A stretch of DNA of 64,000 nt from Planctomycetota bacterium. GTDB taxonomy: Bacteria; Planctomycetota; UBA1135; GCA-002686595. The notes under the pieces are model-generated. The model was not told the origin of the DNA, did not search any database, and saw nothing but the letters and a program-made list of their open reading frames with translations. Shown piece after piece: positions 36,483-43,409 of this stretch (within the stretch, counting starts at the first letter, position 1; the number at the start of each line of letters is the position of its first letter). A program made the translations under genes and the position numbers. Location of the stretch: NCBI GenBank assembly GCA_016714045.1, contig JADJNY010000001.1:372001-436000 (forward strand). The letters are read 5' to 3'.

Positions 36483-36592
36483 GGGGAAGGGACGCAACGG
36501 AACACACGCGTGTGCTCCGCATCACGGACCCCGCACAAGCCAGGACCGGAGGACCGGCCCTGGCTTGCACGGGGTTCGATTGGCTCTCAGCA
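36483..36592 (+). ncRNA. Structured dispersed element, copy A (3' of hisS)
   Basis: A 110-nt sequence about 80% identical to 61383-61491 (minus). The first 21 nt, a central TGCTCCGCAT and the 3' end from GGGGTTC to CTCAGCA are nearly unchanged. Predicted fold: a basal helix pairing 36489-36503 with 36574-36588 (11 of 15 pairs in this copy, two 2x2 internal loops), a short hairpin around the CACACGCGTGTG palindrome, and a main hairpin 36533-36544/36559-36570 capped by CCGG-AGGA-CCGG. In the main hairpin three pairs differ from copy B by compensatory double changes. In sense with hisS, tail-to-tail with hsp20. No U-tract follows, so it is not a standard intrinsic terminator. Confidence 0.75.
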
Positions 36593-36673
36593 ACGAGCGG
36601 GTCGCGCGGTGAACGTGCGCACGCCGCGCGAGCGGGGAGCCTGCGCGCGCGGACGTGGGGTTCATCGGGATCG

Positions 36674-37165
36674 TCAGCCCTTCCGCACCTCGATGCGGCG
36701 CGGCTTCGCCTTCTCGCTCTTCGGCAGACGGATCACGAGCAGGCCGTGTTCGAGCTTCGCTTCGACGGCGCTGGCGTCGACCTCGCACGGGAGCTCGAGC
36801 GCGCGCTGAAACGCGCCGAAGGTGCGCTCGCCGTGGATCGGGCGGTCGTTCTCGCCGCGCGGTTCCACGCGCTTTTCGCCCTTCACGACGAGCGTCGAGC
36901 CGTCGATCGAGAGCTCGATGTCCTGCTCGCTCACGCCGGGCACTTCGAGCAGGACGCGGAATTCGCTTCCCGCGTCGACGACGTCCAGGCGCGGCGAAAG
37001 GCCGAGCGCGCGCGGCGTGGTCGGCCGCGGTGCGCCGAACCAGCGGTCCGTCTCGGCCAGGAGCGCCTCGATGGGATCGCGGACGACGGAGCGCTCGTCG
37101 CGAGCGGCGCACGCGGGCGCGTTGCCGCCGGTTCGGTTCCAGGGGATTCCATTGCGTAGGTACAT
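36674..37165 (-). CDS. Small heat shock protein, Hsp20/alpha-crystallin family
   Basis: 163 residues from the ATG at 37165, preceded by AAGGA at 7 nt. After an ~50-residue variable N-terminus with DPIEALLAETDRWFG, the alpha-crystallin domain runs from LSPRLDVVDAGSEFRVLLEVPGVSEQDIELSIDGSTLVVKGEK to FGAFQRALELPCEVDASAVEAKLEHGLLVIRLPKSE. The G-L-L-V-I-R-L-P-K block is the family hallmark, and the tail RRIEVRKG carries an I-X-V type motif used in oligomer contacts. It is an ATP-independent holdase. Divergent from a CbpA-like DnaJ homologue across 299 nt; joint stress regulation is likely, but no CIRCE repeat was found. Confidence 0.93.
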   Translation of the reverse strand: MYLRNGIPWNRTGGNAPACAARDERSVVRDPIEALLAETDRWFGAPRPTTPRALGLSPRLDVVDAGSEFRVLLEVPGVSEQDIELSIDGSTLVVKGEKRVEPRGENDRPIHGERTFGAFQRALELPCEVDASAVEAKLEHGLLVIRLPKSEKAKPRRIEVRKG

Positions 37166-37464
37166 GTCGGGATCCTTCTGCGGCTCTGCGCCGCGTTCGT
37201 GCCACGCCGTATCCAACACGCGTGCCATGCGGACTTCGGCCTCCGGCGCGCGCGCGCGCGTGCGCAGCCTGCCGCGCTGACAGGATGCGCGTACGAGTGG
37301 CAGACTCGCGCACGAGATGCATGCCGTGCGGAACGGCGGACGCTCGCGCGCGACTCGATGCTGTACCGTGGGCGCGGGCGCTGGCGACGCGCGTGTGAGA
37401 CCCGGGGGCGCGCACGTCGCGCGCCACGCGCCTTGTCGAGCCAGCGCGTCTCCGAGGCTCTCCA
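37166..37464. other. Divergent intergenic region between hsp20 and the CbpA-like gene
   Basis: 299 nt, very G+C-rich, with alternating CG runs (37247-37262). No HrcA/CIRCE inverted repeat, no clear sigma32-type box and no coding frame are evident. Confidence 0.4.
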
Positions 37465-38400
37465 TTGAAGTACAAGGACTACTACTCGGTGCTCGGCCTC
37501 CCGCACACCGCGACGCCCGACGAGGTCCGCAAGGCGTACCGCGCGATGGCGCGCAAGCACCATCCGGACGTCGACAAGAGTCCGGATGCGACGCGCCGCT
37601 TCCAGGAGATCTCCGAGGCGCACGAAGTGCTCTCCGATCCCGAGCAACGCGCGCGCTTCGACCAGCTCGGCACGCGCTGGCGTGACGGCGACGAGATCGA
37701 GCCGCCCGCCGGCGATGCCTCCGCTCCGCGTTGGCGCAACGCGCATCGCGCGGCGGACATGGACGGCTTCTCGGATTTCTTCCGCACGTTCTTCGCCGCG
37801 GACGGCGGGCGCTTCGACTTCTCGGGCATCGTCGACGAGGGGCTGCCGATCCACGAGCCGTTCACCGCGCTCCACGTCCGCGTGGGGCCGGAGACGCTCG
37901 TGCGCGGCGGCGAGTCGCGCGTCGAGTTCGAAGTCGGCGGCGAAGGACGCTTCGCCGGCGTGTTGCGCATTCCGCCCGCGACGGCGCCGGAGACCGAGCT
38001 CTTGCTCTCGGCGGAGCCCGCGGCGCGCTCGGGCCGCGCGCGAAAGGACGTCCGCGCGCGCACGTTCCGCGCGCACATCGAGCTCGAGCTCCCGGGCGGC
38101 CTCGAACGCGAGCACGACGACCTCGTGACGCGCCTCGACGTGGCCCCGCACGAGGCGGCGCTCGGTGCGCGCGTCTCGATGGCGCTCCCGGGCGGCGGCT
38201 CCGCCGACCTCTCCATTCCGGCGTGTTCGTCGAGCGGACGTCGTTTGCGATTGCGCGGACAAGGGATCCCGCGCGAGGACGGCGGACGCGGCGATCTGCT
38301 CGTCGAACTGCGCATCGTGCTGCCCAGGGAACTCAGCCCGGACGAGCGACGGCTGTACGGCGAGCTCGCGCGCGCCCCTCGCGCCGCGCCGCGCGCGTGA
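37465..38400 (+). CDS. DnaJ-class co-chaperone, CbpA-like (no zinc domain)
   Basis: 311 residues starting at a rare TTG (37465); GAGG lies about 8 nt upstream and the first residues MKYKDYYSVLGL match family starts. J domain (residues 1-70): YYSVLGLPHTATPDEVRKAYRAMARKHHPDVDKSPDATRRFQEISEAHEVLSDPEQRARFDQLG with the essential HPD that stimulates DnaK. The linker contains MDGFSDFFRTFF, a G/F-like segment. No CXXCXGXG zinc repeats, so it is a type II/CbpA form. Two C-terminal beta-domains follow: LEREHDDLVTRLDVAPHEAALGARVSMALPGG and GRRLRLRGQGIPREDGGRGDLLVELRIVLP. It works with DnaK on unfolded proteins. Divergent from hsp20. Confidence 0.9.
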   Translation: MKYKDYYSVLGLPHTATPDEVRKAYRAMARKHHPDVDKSPDATRRFQEISEAHEVLSDPEQRARFDQLGTRWRDGDEIEPPAGDASAPRWRNAHRAADMDGFSDFFRTFFAADGGRFDFSGIVDEGLPIHEPFTALHVRVGPETLVRGGESRVEFEVGGEGRFAGVLRIPPATAPETELLLSAEPAARSGRARKDVRARTFRAHIELELPGGLEREHDDLVTRLDVAPHEAALGARVSMALPGGGSADLSIPACSSSGRRLRLRGQGIPREDGGRGDLLVELRIVLPRELSPDERRLYGELARAPRAAPRA

Positions 38401-38551
38401 GGGTGCGCGGGCGTGCGCTCACCGACCGCGCAGCGCCCGCGTGGAAGGACTTTCCGGTCCGCCCCGCGGGCTTCGTGAACGAATTCGACCTCGTCCGCCT
38501 CCGCGGAATCGACGGGGTAGAGTTCGTTGGCAACTCCCTTCCCATCGTCCC

Positions 38552-38581
38552 GGGGCAGCGGCTAGTGGTGGTCGCTGCCCC
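38552..38581 (+). other. 9-bp hairpin between the CbpA-like gene and the chorismate mutase fusion
   Basis: GGGGCAGCG (38552-38560) pairs with CGCTGCCCC (38573-38581) around a 12-nt loop. No U-run follows on either strand. It lies 87 nt before the ATG of the aromatic-amino-acid fusion gene; it could be a leader structure or weak terminator, with no further evidence. Confidence 0.35.
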
Positions 38582-38667
38582 GTGGACATCTCCGCGTTCA
38601 TGCGCTTCACCGCACGAAGCGCGCGCGGAGGACCTCGCATCGAGGGACTGCCGGATCAGGACCGCAC

Positions 38668-40743
38668 ATGGATCCGCTCCTTCGTTCACGCTCGGAAATC
38701 GACCGCCTCGATCGCGAGTTCCTGCGTCTGCTCGCCGAGCGCATGCAGGCCGTGCGCGTCATTGGAACGCACAAGGGGGAGAACCCCGACGCGCCCTTCG
38801 TCGACGAGGAGCGCGAGCGCGTGGTCCTCGAGGCGTGGACGCGCGAGGCGGAGAAGCTCGGTCTCTCGGGCTACTTCGCCGGTCGCGTGCTGCGCGAGAT
38901 CCTGAACTGGTCGCGCCGCGACCAGGAGCGCTTCCTCGACGCGCACGCGAAGTCCGCGGGCGCCGCGAAGGCGGTCCGCGTCGCGTACCAGGGCGTGCCC
39001 GCGTGCTACAGCGACCTCACGATCACCAAGGTGTTCGCGTCGCGCGACGTCGAGCGCATCGAGCGCCTCGGTCGCAAGAGCTTCGTCGCCGCGATGGACG
39101 CGCTCGAGGCGGGCGAGGTCGAGTACGCGCTCCTCCCGATCGAGAACACGATCGCGGGCAGCATCAACGAGGTGTACGACCTGCTCGCGAAGCGCAACGT
39201 CGTCATCGTCGGTGAAGAGGTGTGGCCGGTCGAGCACTGCCTCGTCGGTGTACCGGGCACGGTGCTCGAGCAAGTGCGCACGATCCGCAGCCACCCGGTC
39301 GCGCTGCAGCAGTGCCAGCGCTTCTTGGACGGCCTCGTCGGCGTGCGCGCGGAGAGCTGGCACGACACGGCCGGCGCCGCGGAGTCGATCTCGATCGAAC
39401 AGGACGCGCGCGTCGGCGCGATCGCGTCCGAGGAAGCGGCGCAGCAGTACGGCCTCGCCGTGATCGCGCGCGGCATCGCGGACGAGCGCGTCAACCTGAC
39501 GCGGTTCCTCCTGATCGGCCGCGCGGCGGAGAAAGTCGACCCGCGCCGGCCCGCGAAGACGTCGCTCGTGTTCGCGGTGAACCATCGCCGCGGCGCCTTG
39601 CTCCAGTGCCTCGCCGCGTTCAACGACCAGGGCATCAGCCTGACGAAGCTCGAGAGCCGTCCGCAGCCCGCGACGCCGTGGGAGTACGTCTTCTACGTCG
39701 ACTTCGAGGGCCATGTGTCCGACGCGCGCGTCGAGGCGGCGCTCGCCGCGCTGCGCGAGCACACGAACCACTTGAAGATCCTCGGCAGCTACCCGCGCCG
39801 GACGGAAAGCCCCTTGGAGCGCCGCCAGCTCCCGGTCGTGCCCGCGGAGATCGAGGTCGTCGAGCCGCTGGAGAACGAGCCGGCCTCCGTGCACGCGTGC
39901 CCGGCCGAACCGAAGCCCGCGACGAACCCGAACTTGAAGCTGTCGAGCTCGAAGCACCCCGGACAGCGCACGCAAGTCGACGTCAACGGCGTCGTGTTCG
40001 GCGGCGAGCGCTTCGTCGTGATCGCAGGCCCCTGCGCGGTCGAGAACCGCGCGCAGATGCTCGACGCCGCCGCGATGGCGAAGGCCGGCGGCGCGTCGAT
40101 GCTGCGCGGCGGCGCGTTCAAGCCGCGCACGTCGCCGTACGCGTTCCAGGGCCTCGGCTTCGCGGGGCTCGAGCTGCTCGTCGAGGCGGGGCACGCGTAC
40201 GAGCTCCCCGTCGTGACCGAGGTGCTGCGCCCCGAGGACGTCGAGAAGGTCGCGGAGACCGCGGACATGCTCCAGATCGGCGCGCGGAACATGCAGAACT
40301 TCTCGCTGCTGCGCGAGGTCGGTCGCGCGCGGCGGCCGGTGCTCTTGAAGCGCGGGATGAGTGCCACGATCGAGGAGCTCCTGCTCGCCGCGGAGTACGT
40401 CATGGCGGGCGGCAACAACCGCGTCGTGCTCTGCGAGCGCGGCATCCGCACGTTCGAGACCGCGACGCGCAACACGCTCGACATCAGCGCGATCCCGGTG
40501 CTGCGCGCGCGGACGCACCTGCCCGTGATCGTCGACCCGTCCCACGCTGCGGGCGTGCGCGACCTCGTCGTGCCGCTGGCGCTCGCGGCCGCGGCGGTGG
40601 GGGCGGACGGTGTCATCATCGAAGCGCACCCGCGTCCGGGCGAGGCCTTGTGCGACAAGGACCAGGCGCTGACGGGGGACGACCTCGTGAAGCTGTTCGC
40701 GCAGTTGAAACCAATCGTCGAGGCGCGCGGGCGCACGCTCTGA
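38668..40743 (+). CDS. Trifunctional chorismate mutase-prephenate dehydratase-DAHP synthase
   Basis: 691 residues with three catalytic domains in one clean frame. Residues ~5-90: AroQ-type chorismate mutase (SEIDRLDREFLRLLAERMQAVRVIGTHKG). Residues ~102-285: prephenate dehydratase, VRVAYQGVPACYS, LPIENTIAGSINEVYDLL and the catalytic TRF in NLTRFLLIG (278-280). Residues ~297-370: ACT regulatory domain with LESRP (328-332), a phenylalanine-binding motif. A Pro/Glu-rich linker (375-435) leads to a type I-beta DAHP synthase: VVIAGPCAVEN (450-460), GGAFKPRTSPYAFQG (481-495), LLKRGMSATIEE, VVLCERGIRTFE, VDPSHAAG. So the first shikimate step and two phenylalanine steps sit on one chain, which could allow Phe/prephenate feedback on DAHP synthase. 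No promoter is obvious. Confidence 0.93.
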   Translation: MDPLLRSRSEIDRLDREFLRLLAERMQAVRVIGTHKGENPDAPFVDEERERVVLEAWTREAEKLGLSGYFAGRVLREILNWSRRDQERFLDAHAKSAGAAKAVRVAYQGVPACYSDLTITKVFASRDVERIERLGRKSFVAAMDALEAGEVEYALLPIENTIAGSINEVYDLLAKRNVVIVGEEVWPVEHCLVGVPGTVLEQVRTIRSHPVALQQCQRFLDGLVGVRAESWHDTAGAAESISIEQDARVGAIASEEAAQQYGLAVIARGIADERVNLTRFLLIGRAAEKVDPRRPAKTSLVFAVNHRRGALLQCLAAFNDQGISLTKLESRPQPATPWEYVFYVDFEGHVSDARVEAALAALREHTNHLKILGSYPRRTESPLERRQLPVVPAEIEVVEPLENEPASVHACPAEPKPATNPNLKLSSSKHPGQRTQVDVNGVVFGGERFVVIAGPCAVENRAQMLDAAAMAKAGGASMLRGGAFKPRTSPYAFQGLGFAGLELLVEAGHAYELPVVTEVLRPEDVEKVAETADMLQIGARNMQNFSLLREVGRARRPVLLKRGMSATIEELLLAAEYVMAGGNNRVVLCERGIRTFETATRNTLDISAIPVLRARTHLPVIVDPSHAAGVRDLVVPLALAAAAVGADGVIIEAHPRPGEALCDKDQALTGDDLVKLFAQLKPIVEARGRTL

Positions 40744-40918
40744 TCTTCCCATCGGCGTCGGAGCCGCGAACGCGAATGCTCACGTGGCCGCACGCGCCGT
40801 GCGTGCGCGTCGAGGATCGGTCTTCGTCCTTGGCCGATCCGAGCGGCTGTGCCGACGACGGTCCTGTGTCGGCGCGCTGTCCGCTCAGTGTGATTCGGCA
40901 GACATGGCGGCGCACGCG

Positions 40919-41773
40919 CTACTCCTCGCGAGTCGACCAGCGCCTCCCTACCCCAAGCTCGAGGTGTGAGCCCCAGCCGTCGCAGCTCACGATAGCATGC
41001 GCTCGATCAGGCTCGACTTCGATGACCTCGGCGTGGCGCAACCCATCGTGCCCGTCGAGCAGCGCCACGGGCATCCCGACTCGCACGCCGCGCGTCGTTC
41101 CCGCATCGAGCACGAGCTCGTAGTTGCACGGACGGTGGAAGCGCGGCGGTTCCGTTCCGAGCTTGTGCACGGCCACGACGCGGCCCGCGATCGGCACGGC
41201 GAGCAGGTGGCGAGCATGCTCGTGCGAAAGCGTCGGATTGCCCGTGAGCGGGAGCAAGCGATCCGCGGCACGACAGAAGAACGACTCGATCCCCTTGTCG
41301 AAGCGTCCGAGGTTGGCTTCGTTCACGAAGTCCTCGAACCGATCGGGGGGCACGAGGTAGCGCCGCTCGCCCCAGCGCACGAATTCGAGGCGCGCGCCGA
41401 ACGCGCGATCCTCGCGGTACGAGAACCCGACGTCGGAACTCAATTCGAGCCCGCGCTCGTCGGCCGACACGGCACCCGAGTTCACGATGATCGGATTGCA
41501 ACCCGCCTCGCTCTCGAGTTCGAAGCCGTTCTCACGTCCGAGCAGGAGCCGAAGGCGGCCCGTCGCGTAGCGGCGCTCGTACTCACCACTCCAATCGCGA
41601 TCGTCGAGCGGGCCGGCGAGCTCGCGTTCGAGCCGCCCCGAACGGGCATGCAGCCTTTCCCAGCTCTCCGGCGTGTCGCGCGGCTCGCGGCGACCGATCG
41701 CGAACCAATGCACGCAAGTTCCGAGGAGCACGACGAGCACGTGCGCGGCCACGATCCAGACCCGAAGGGACAT
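40919..41773 (-). CDS. Hypothetical membrane-anchored protein
   Basis: 284 residues from the ATG at 41773, chosen because residues 2-25 (SLRVWIVAAHVLVVLLGTCVHWF) form a single membrane anchor or signal; the frame is open further upstream but with no protein-like sequence. No family is recognised. A helical segment RDTPESWERLHARSGRLERELAG follows the anchor. The C-terminal ~90 residues (AVPIAGRVVAVHKLGT to GTTRGVRVGMPVALLDGHDGLRHAEVIEVEPDRAHAIV) have the cadence of MreC-like or other envelope beta-barrels: a value of the type 'D-G-(T)-G-V-(x)-G-M-P-V'. Divergent from the sulfatase-fold lipoprotein at 41907. Function unknown. Confidence 0.6.
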   Translation of the reverse strand: MSLRVWIVAAHVLVVLLGTCVHWFAIGRREPRDTPESWERLHARSGRLERELAGPLDDRDWSGEYERRYATGRLRLLLGRENGFELESEAGCNPIIVNSGAVSADERGLELSSDVGFSYREDRAFGARLEFVRWGERRYLVPPDRFEDFVNEANLGRFDKGIESFFCRAADRLLPLTGNPTLSHEHARHLLAVPIAGRVVAVHKLGTEPPRFHRPCNYELVLDAGTTRGVRVGMPVALLDGHDGLRHAEVIEVEPDRAHAIVSCDGWGSHLELGVGRRWSTREE

Positions 41774-41906
41774 GCGGCGGCTCCCGAGGCGACCTACCTC
41801 GCCGAGGAGGGCAGGATACCAATCCCCACCGGCTCCGGAGATCGTGCCCGAGGAGCCTGCGTGCCCTTGTCCCGTCCCCGGCCCGAGGCTCCAATGCCCA
41901 GGATCC

Positions 41907-43409
41907 ATGCCGCAACTCGCTCCCTCGAGATTCGTCGTGCCGCTCGGGGTGGCCTTGGCGCTCCTCGTGTTCGCGAGCAGCTGCTCCAGGCCCGAGCCGC
42001 CGCTCGTGATCTGGATCGAGGTCGACACGCTGCGCGCCGACGCGCTCGGGTGTTACGGCAACACGGCGACCGGCGAGAACGGCGCGACCGCGTCGCCGCA
42101 GCTCGATGCGCTGGCGAAGGACTCCGTGCGCTTCGAGCGCGCCTACTCCGTCGCGCCGTGGACGATCCCGAGCCTCGTGACGCAGCTCTCGGGTCTGTGG
42201 CCGTGGGAGCACGGCGAGACGCGCCTGCTCGAGCCGATCGGCGAGGCGCACACGGAGCTCGTCCCGCTGCTGCGCGCGCGCGGCCTGCGCACCGCGGGCG
42301 TGATGACGAACTTCGTCGCGACGTCGAAGCAGGGCTTCGAGCGCGGCTTCGAGCGCTGGGACGATTCGTTCGCGCAGGGGCACGAGGGCTCGTTCGCCGA
42401 GCCCGCGCTGCAGAAGCTGCTCGCGTTCGGCGACGAGCTCCGAGCGGACGCGCCGGACGGGCTCCTGCTCTTCGGCTGGCTGTTCGAGCCGCACTACCGC
42501 TACGAATCCCACGAAGGCCTGCGCTTCGGCCCCGGGTTCGGCGCCGCCGCGTCGACGCCGTACGCGGGACCGTTGAACGGCGACGAAGAACTCAACGCGC
42601 TCCTGCGTGAGCGCGCGACGCTCACCCACGCCGATCGCGCGTTCCTGCGCGGCAACTACCAGAGCGAAGTGGCCGAGGTCGACCGCGCGCTCGGACTCTT
42701 CGTCGCGGGCTTGAAGGAGCGCGGCCTCTACGACCGCGCGTGGATCGTGTTCACCGCGGACCACGGCGAGGAGGTGCTCGACCGCGGCTGGATCGGGCAC
42801 TCCGTGACGCTGCACGACGAGCTCGTGCGCGTGCCGCTCCTCGTCAAGCCGCCGCGCGACGTCGACGCGAAGCTGCGCGGGAAGGCGTGCGAAGACTACG
42901 TCAGCTTGATCGACCTGCCCGCGACGCTGCACGCTCTCGCGACGGGGAAGGAGCCCGACCGCGCGAAGCGCGAGCTCGGCCACAGCCGCTCGCTCGTGCC
43001 GACGATCGTCGGCGGCGCGCAGCCCGCGCGGCGCTGGCTCTACCTGCACACGGACTTCCGGCCCGTCGTGCAGGACGACCTCGCGGCCGCGAAGAGCGCC
43101 GACCAGTGGGGCGTGATCGACGCGCTGCGCCACGCGAAGTGGATCGTCGACCGCAAGGGCGGCGAGGCCCGCGGCCGGCTCTTCGACCTCGCGCGCGATC
43201 CGCGGGAGGAGCGCGACGTCGCGGGCGACGTCGCCTGGTCGAAGGACCTCGCGCCGTTCCAGCGCTTGCGCGTGCTCGTGCCGACGCCGCTCGAGGGCGC
43301 GGTCCCCGCTCCGACGCGCCTGCCGGAGGAGCCGTGGATCCCGCGCGCGACGACGAGTGAGGGACTCGGCCCGGGCTTCGACGGCCCGGCGGGAGCGACG
43401 CCGCGATGA
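41907..43409 (+). CDS. Sulfatase-fold (alkaline phosphatase superfamily) lipoprotein without the formylglycine cysteine
   Basis: 500 residues from the ATG at 41907. The signal VVPLGVALALLVFASSC ends in a lipobox. The N-terminal metal-binding strand is LVIWIEVDTLRADALGCYG. At the position where true sulfatases carry CXPXR the text is APWTIPSLVTQLSG, so a Thr takes the nucleophile position; this suits phosphotransferase or phosphodiesterase members rather than sulfatases. The second metal site is VFTADHGEEVLDRGWIGHSVTLHDELVRVPLLVK. The partner is the polytopic membrane protein at 43406, which overlaps by 4 nt, so the two are probably made together, for example to build or modify a surface glycan. 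Located outside the cytoplasmic membrane. Confidence 0.82.
   Translation: MPQLAPSRFVVPLGVALALLVFASSCSRPEPPLVIWIEVDTLRADALGCYGNTATGENGATASPQLDALAKDSVRFERAYSVAPWTIPSLVTQLSGLWPWEHGETRLLEPIGEAHTELVPLLRARGLRTAGVMTNFVATSKQGFERGFERWDDSFAQGHEGSFAEPALQKLLAFGDELRADAPDGLLLFGWLFEPHYRYESHEGLRFGPGFGAAASTPYAGPLNGDEELNALLRERATLTHADRAFLRGNYQSEVAEVDRALGLFVAGLKERGLYDRAWIVFTADHGEEVLDRGWIGHSVTLHDELVRVPLLVKPPRDVDAKLRGKACEDYVSLIDLPATLHALATGKEPDRAKRELGHSRSLVPTIVGGAQPARRWLYLHTDFRPVVQDDLAAAKSADQWGVIDALRHAKWIVDRKGGEARGRLFDLARDPREERDVAGDVAWSKDLAPFQRLRVLVPTPLEGAVPAPTRLPEEPWIPRATTSEGLGPGFDGPAGATPR

Noticed and set aside
36533..36570. Main hairpin of the element as an ordinary Rho-independent terminator of hisS
   Set aside because: No U-tract follows in either copy, and conservation extends 20 nt or more beyond the hairpin on both sides.
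36570..36592. TTCGATT in the structured element looked like a tRNA T-loop
   Set aside because: The bases on either side do not form a 5-bp T-stem, copy B reads TTCAATT with the same unpaired flanks, and no acceptor or anticodon arm can be drawn.
37166..37464. CIRCE element upstream of the heat-shock genes
   Set aside because: No TTAGCACTC-N9-GAGTGCTAA-like inverted repeat is present.
38400..38640. Possible small gene between the CbpA-like gene and the aromatic fusion (text such as FVNEFDLVRLRGIDGVEFVGNSLPIVPGQRLVVV)
   Set aside because: It has no start with a ribosome site, lies in the frame continuing from an upstream shadow frame, and I recognise no family. It remains an outside possibility.
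41907..43409. Classical formylglycine sulfatase
   Set aside because: The CXPXR or SXPXR motif is absent; the position carries Thr in PWTIPS.
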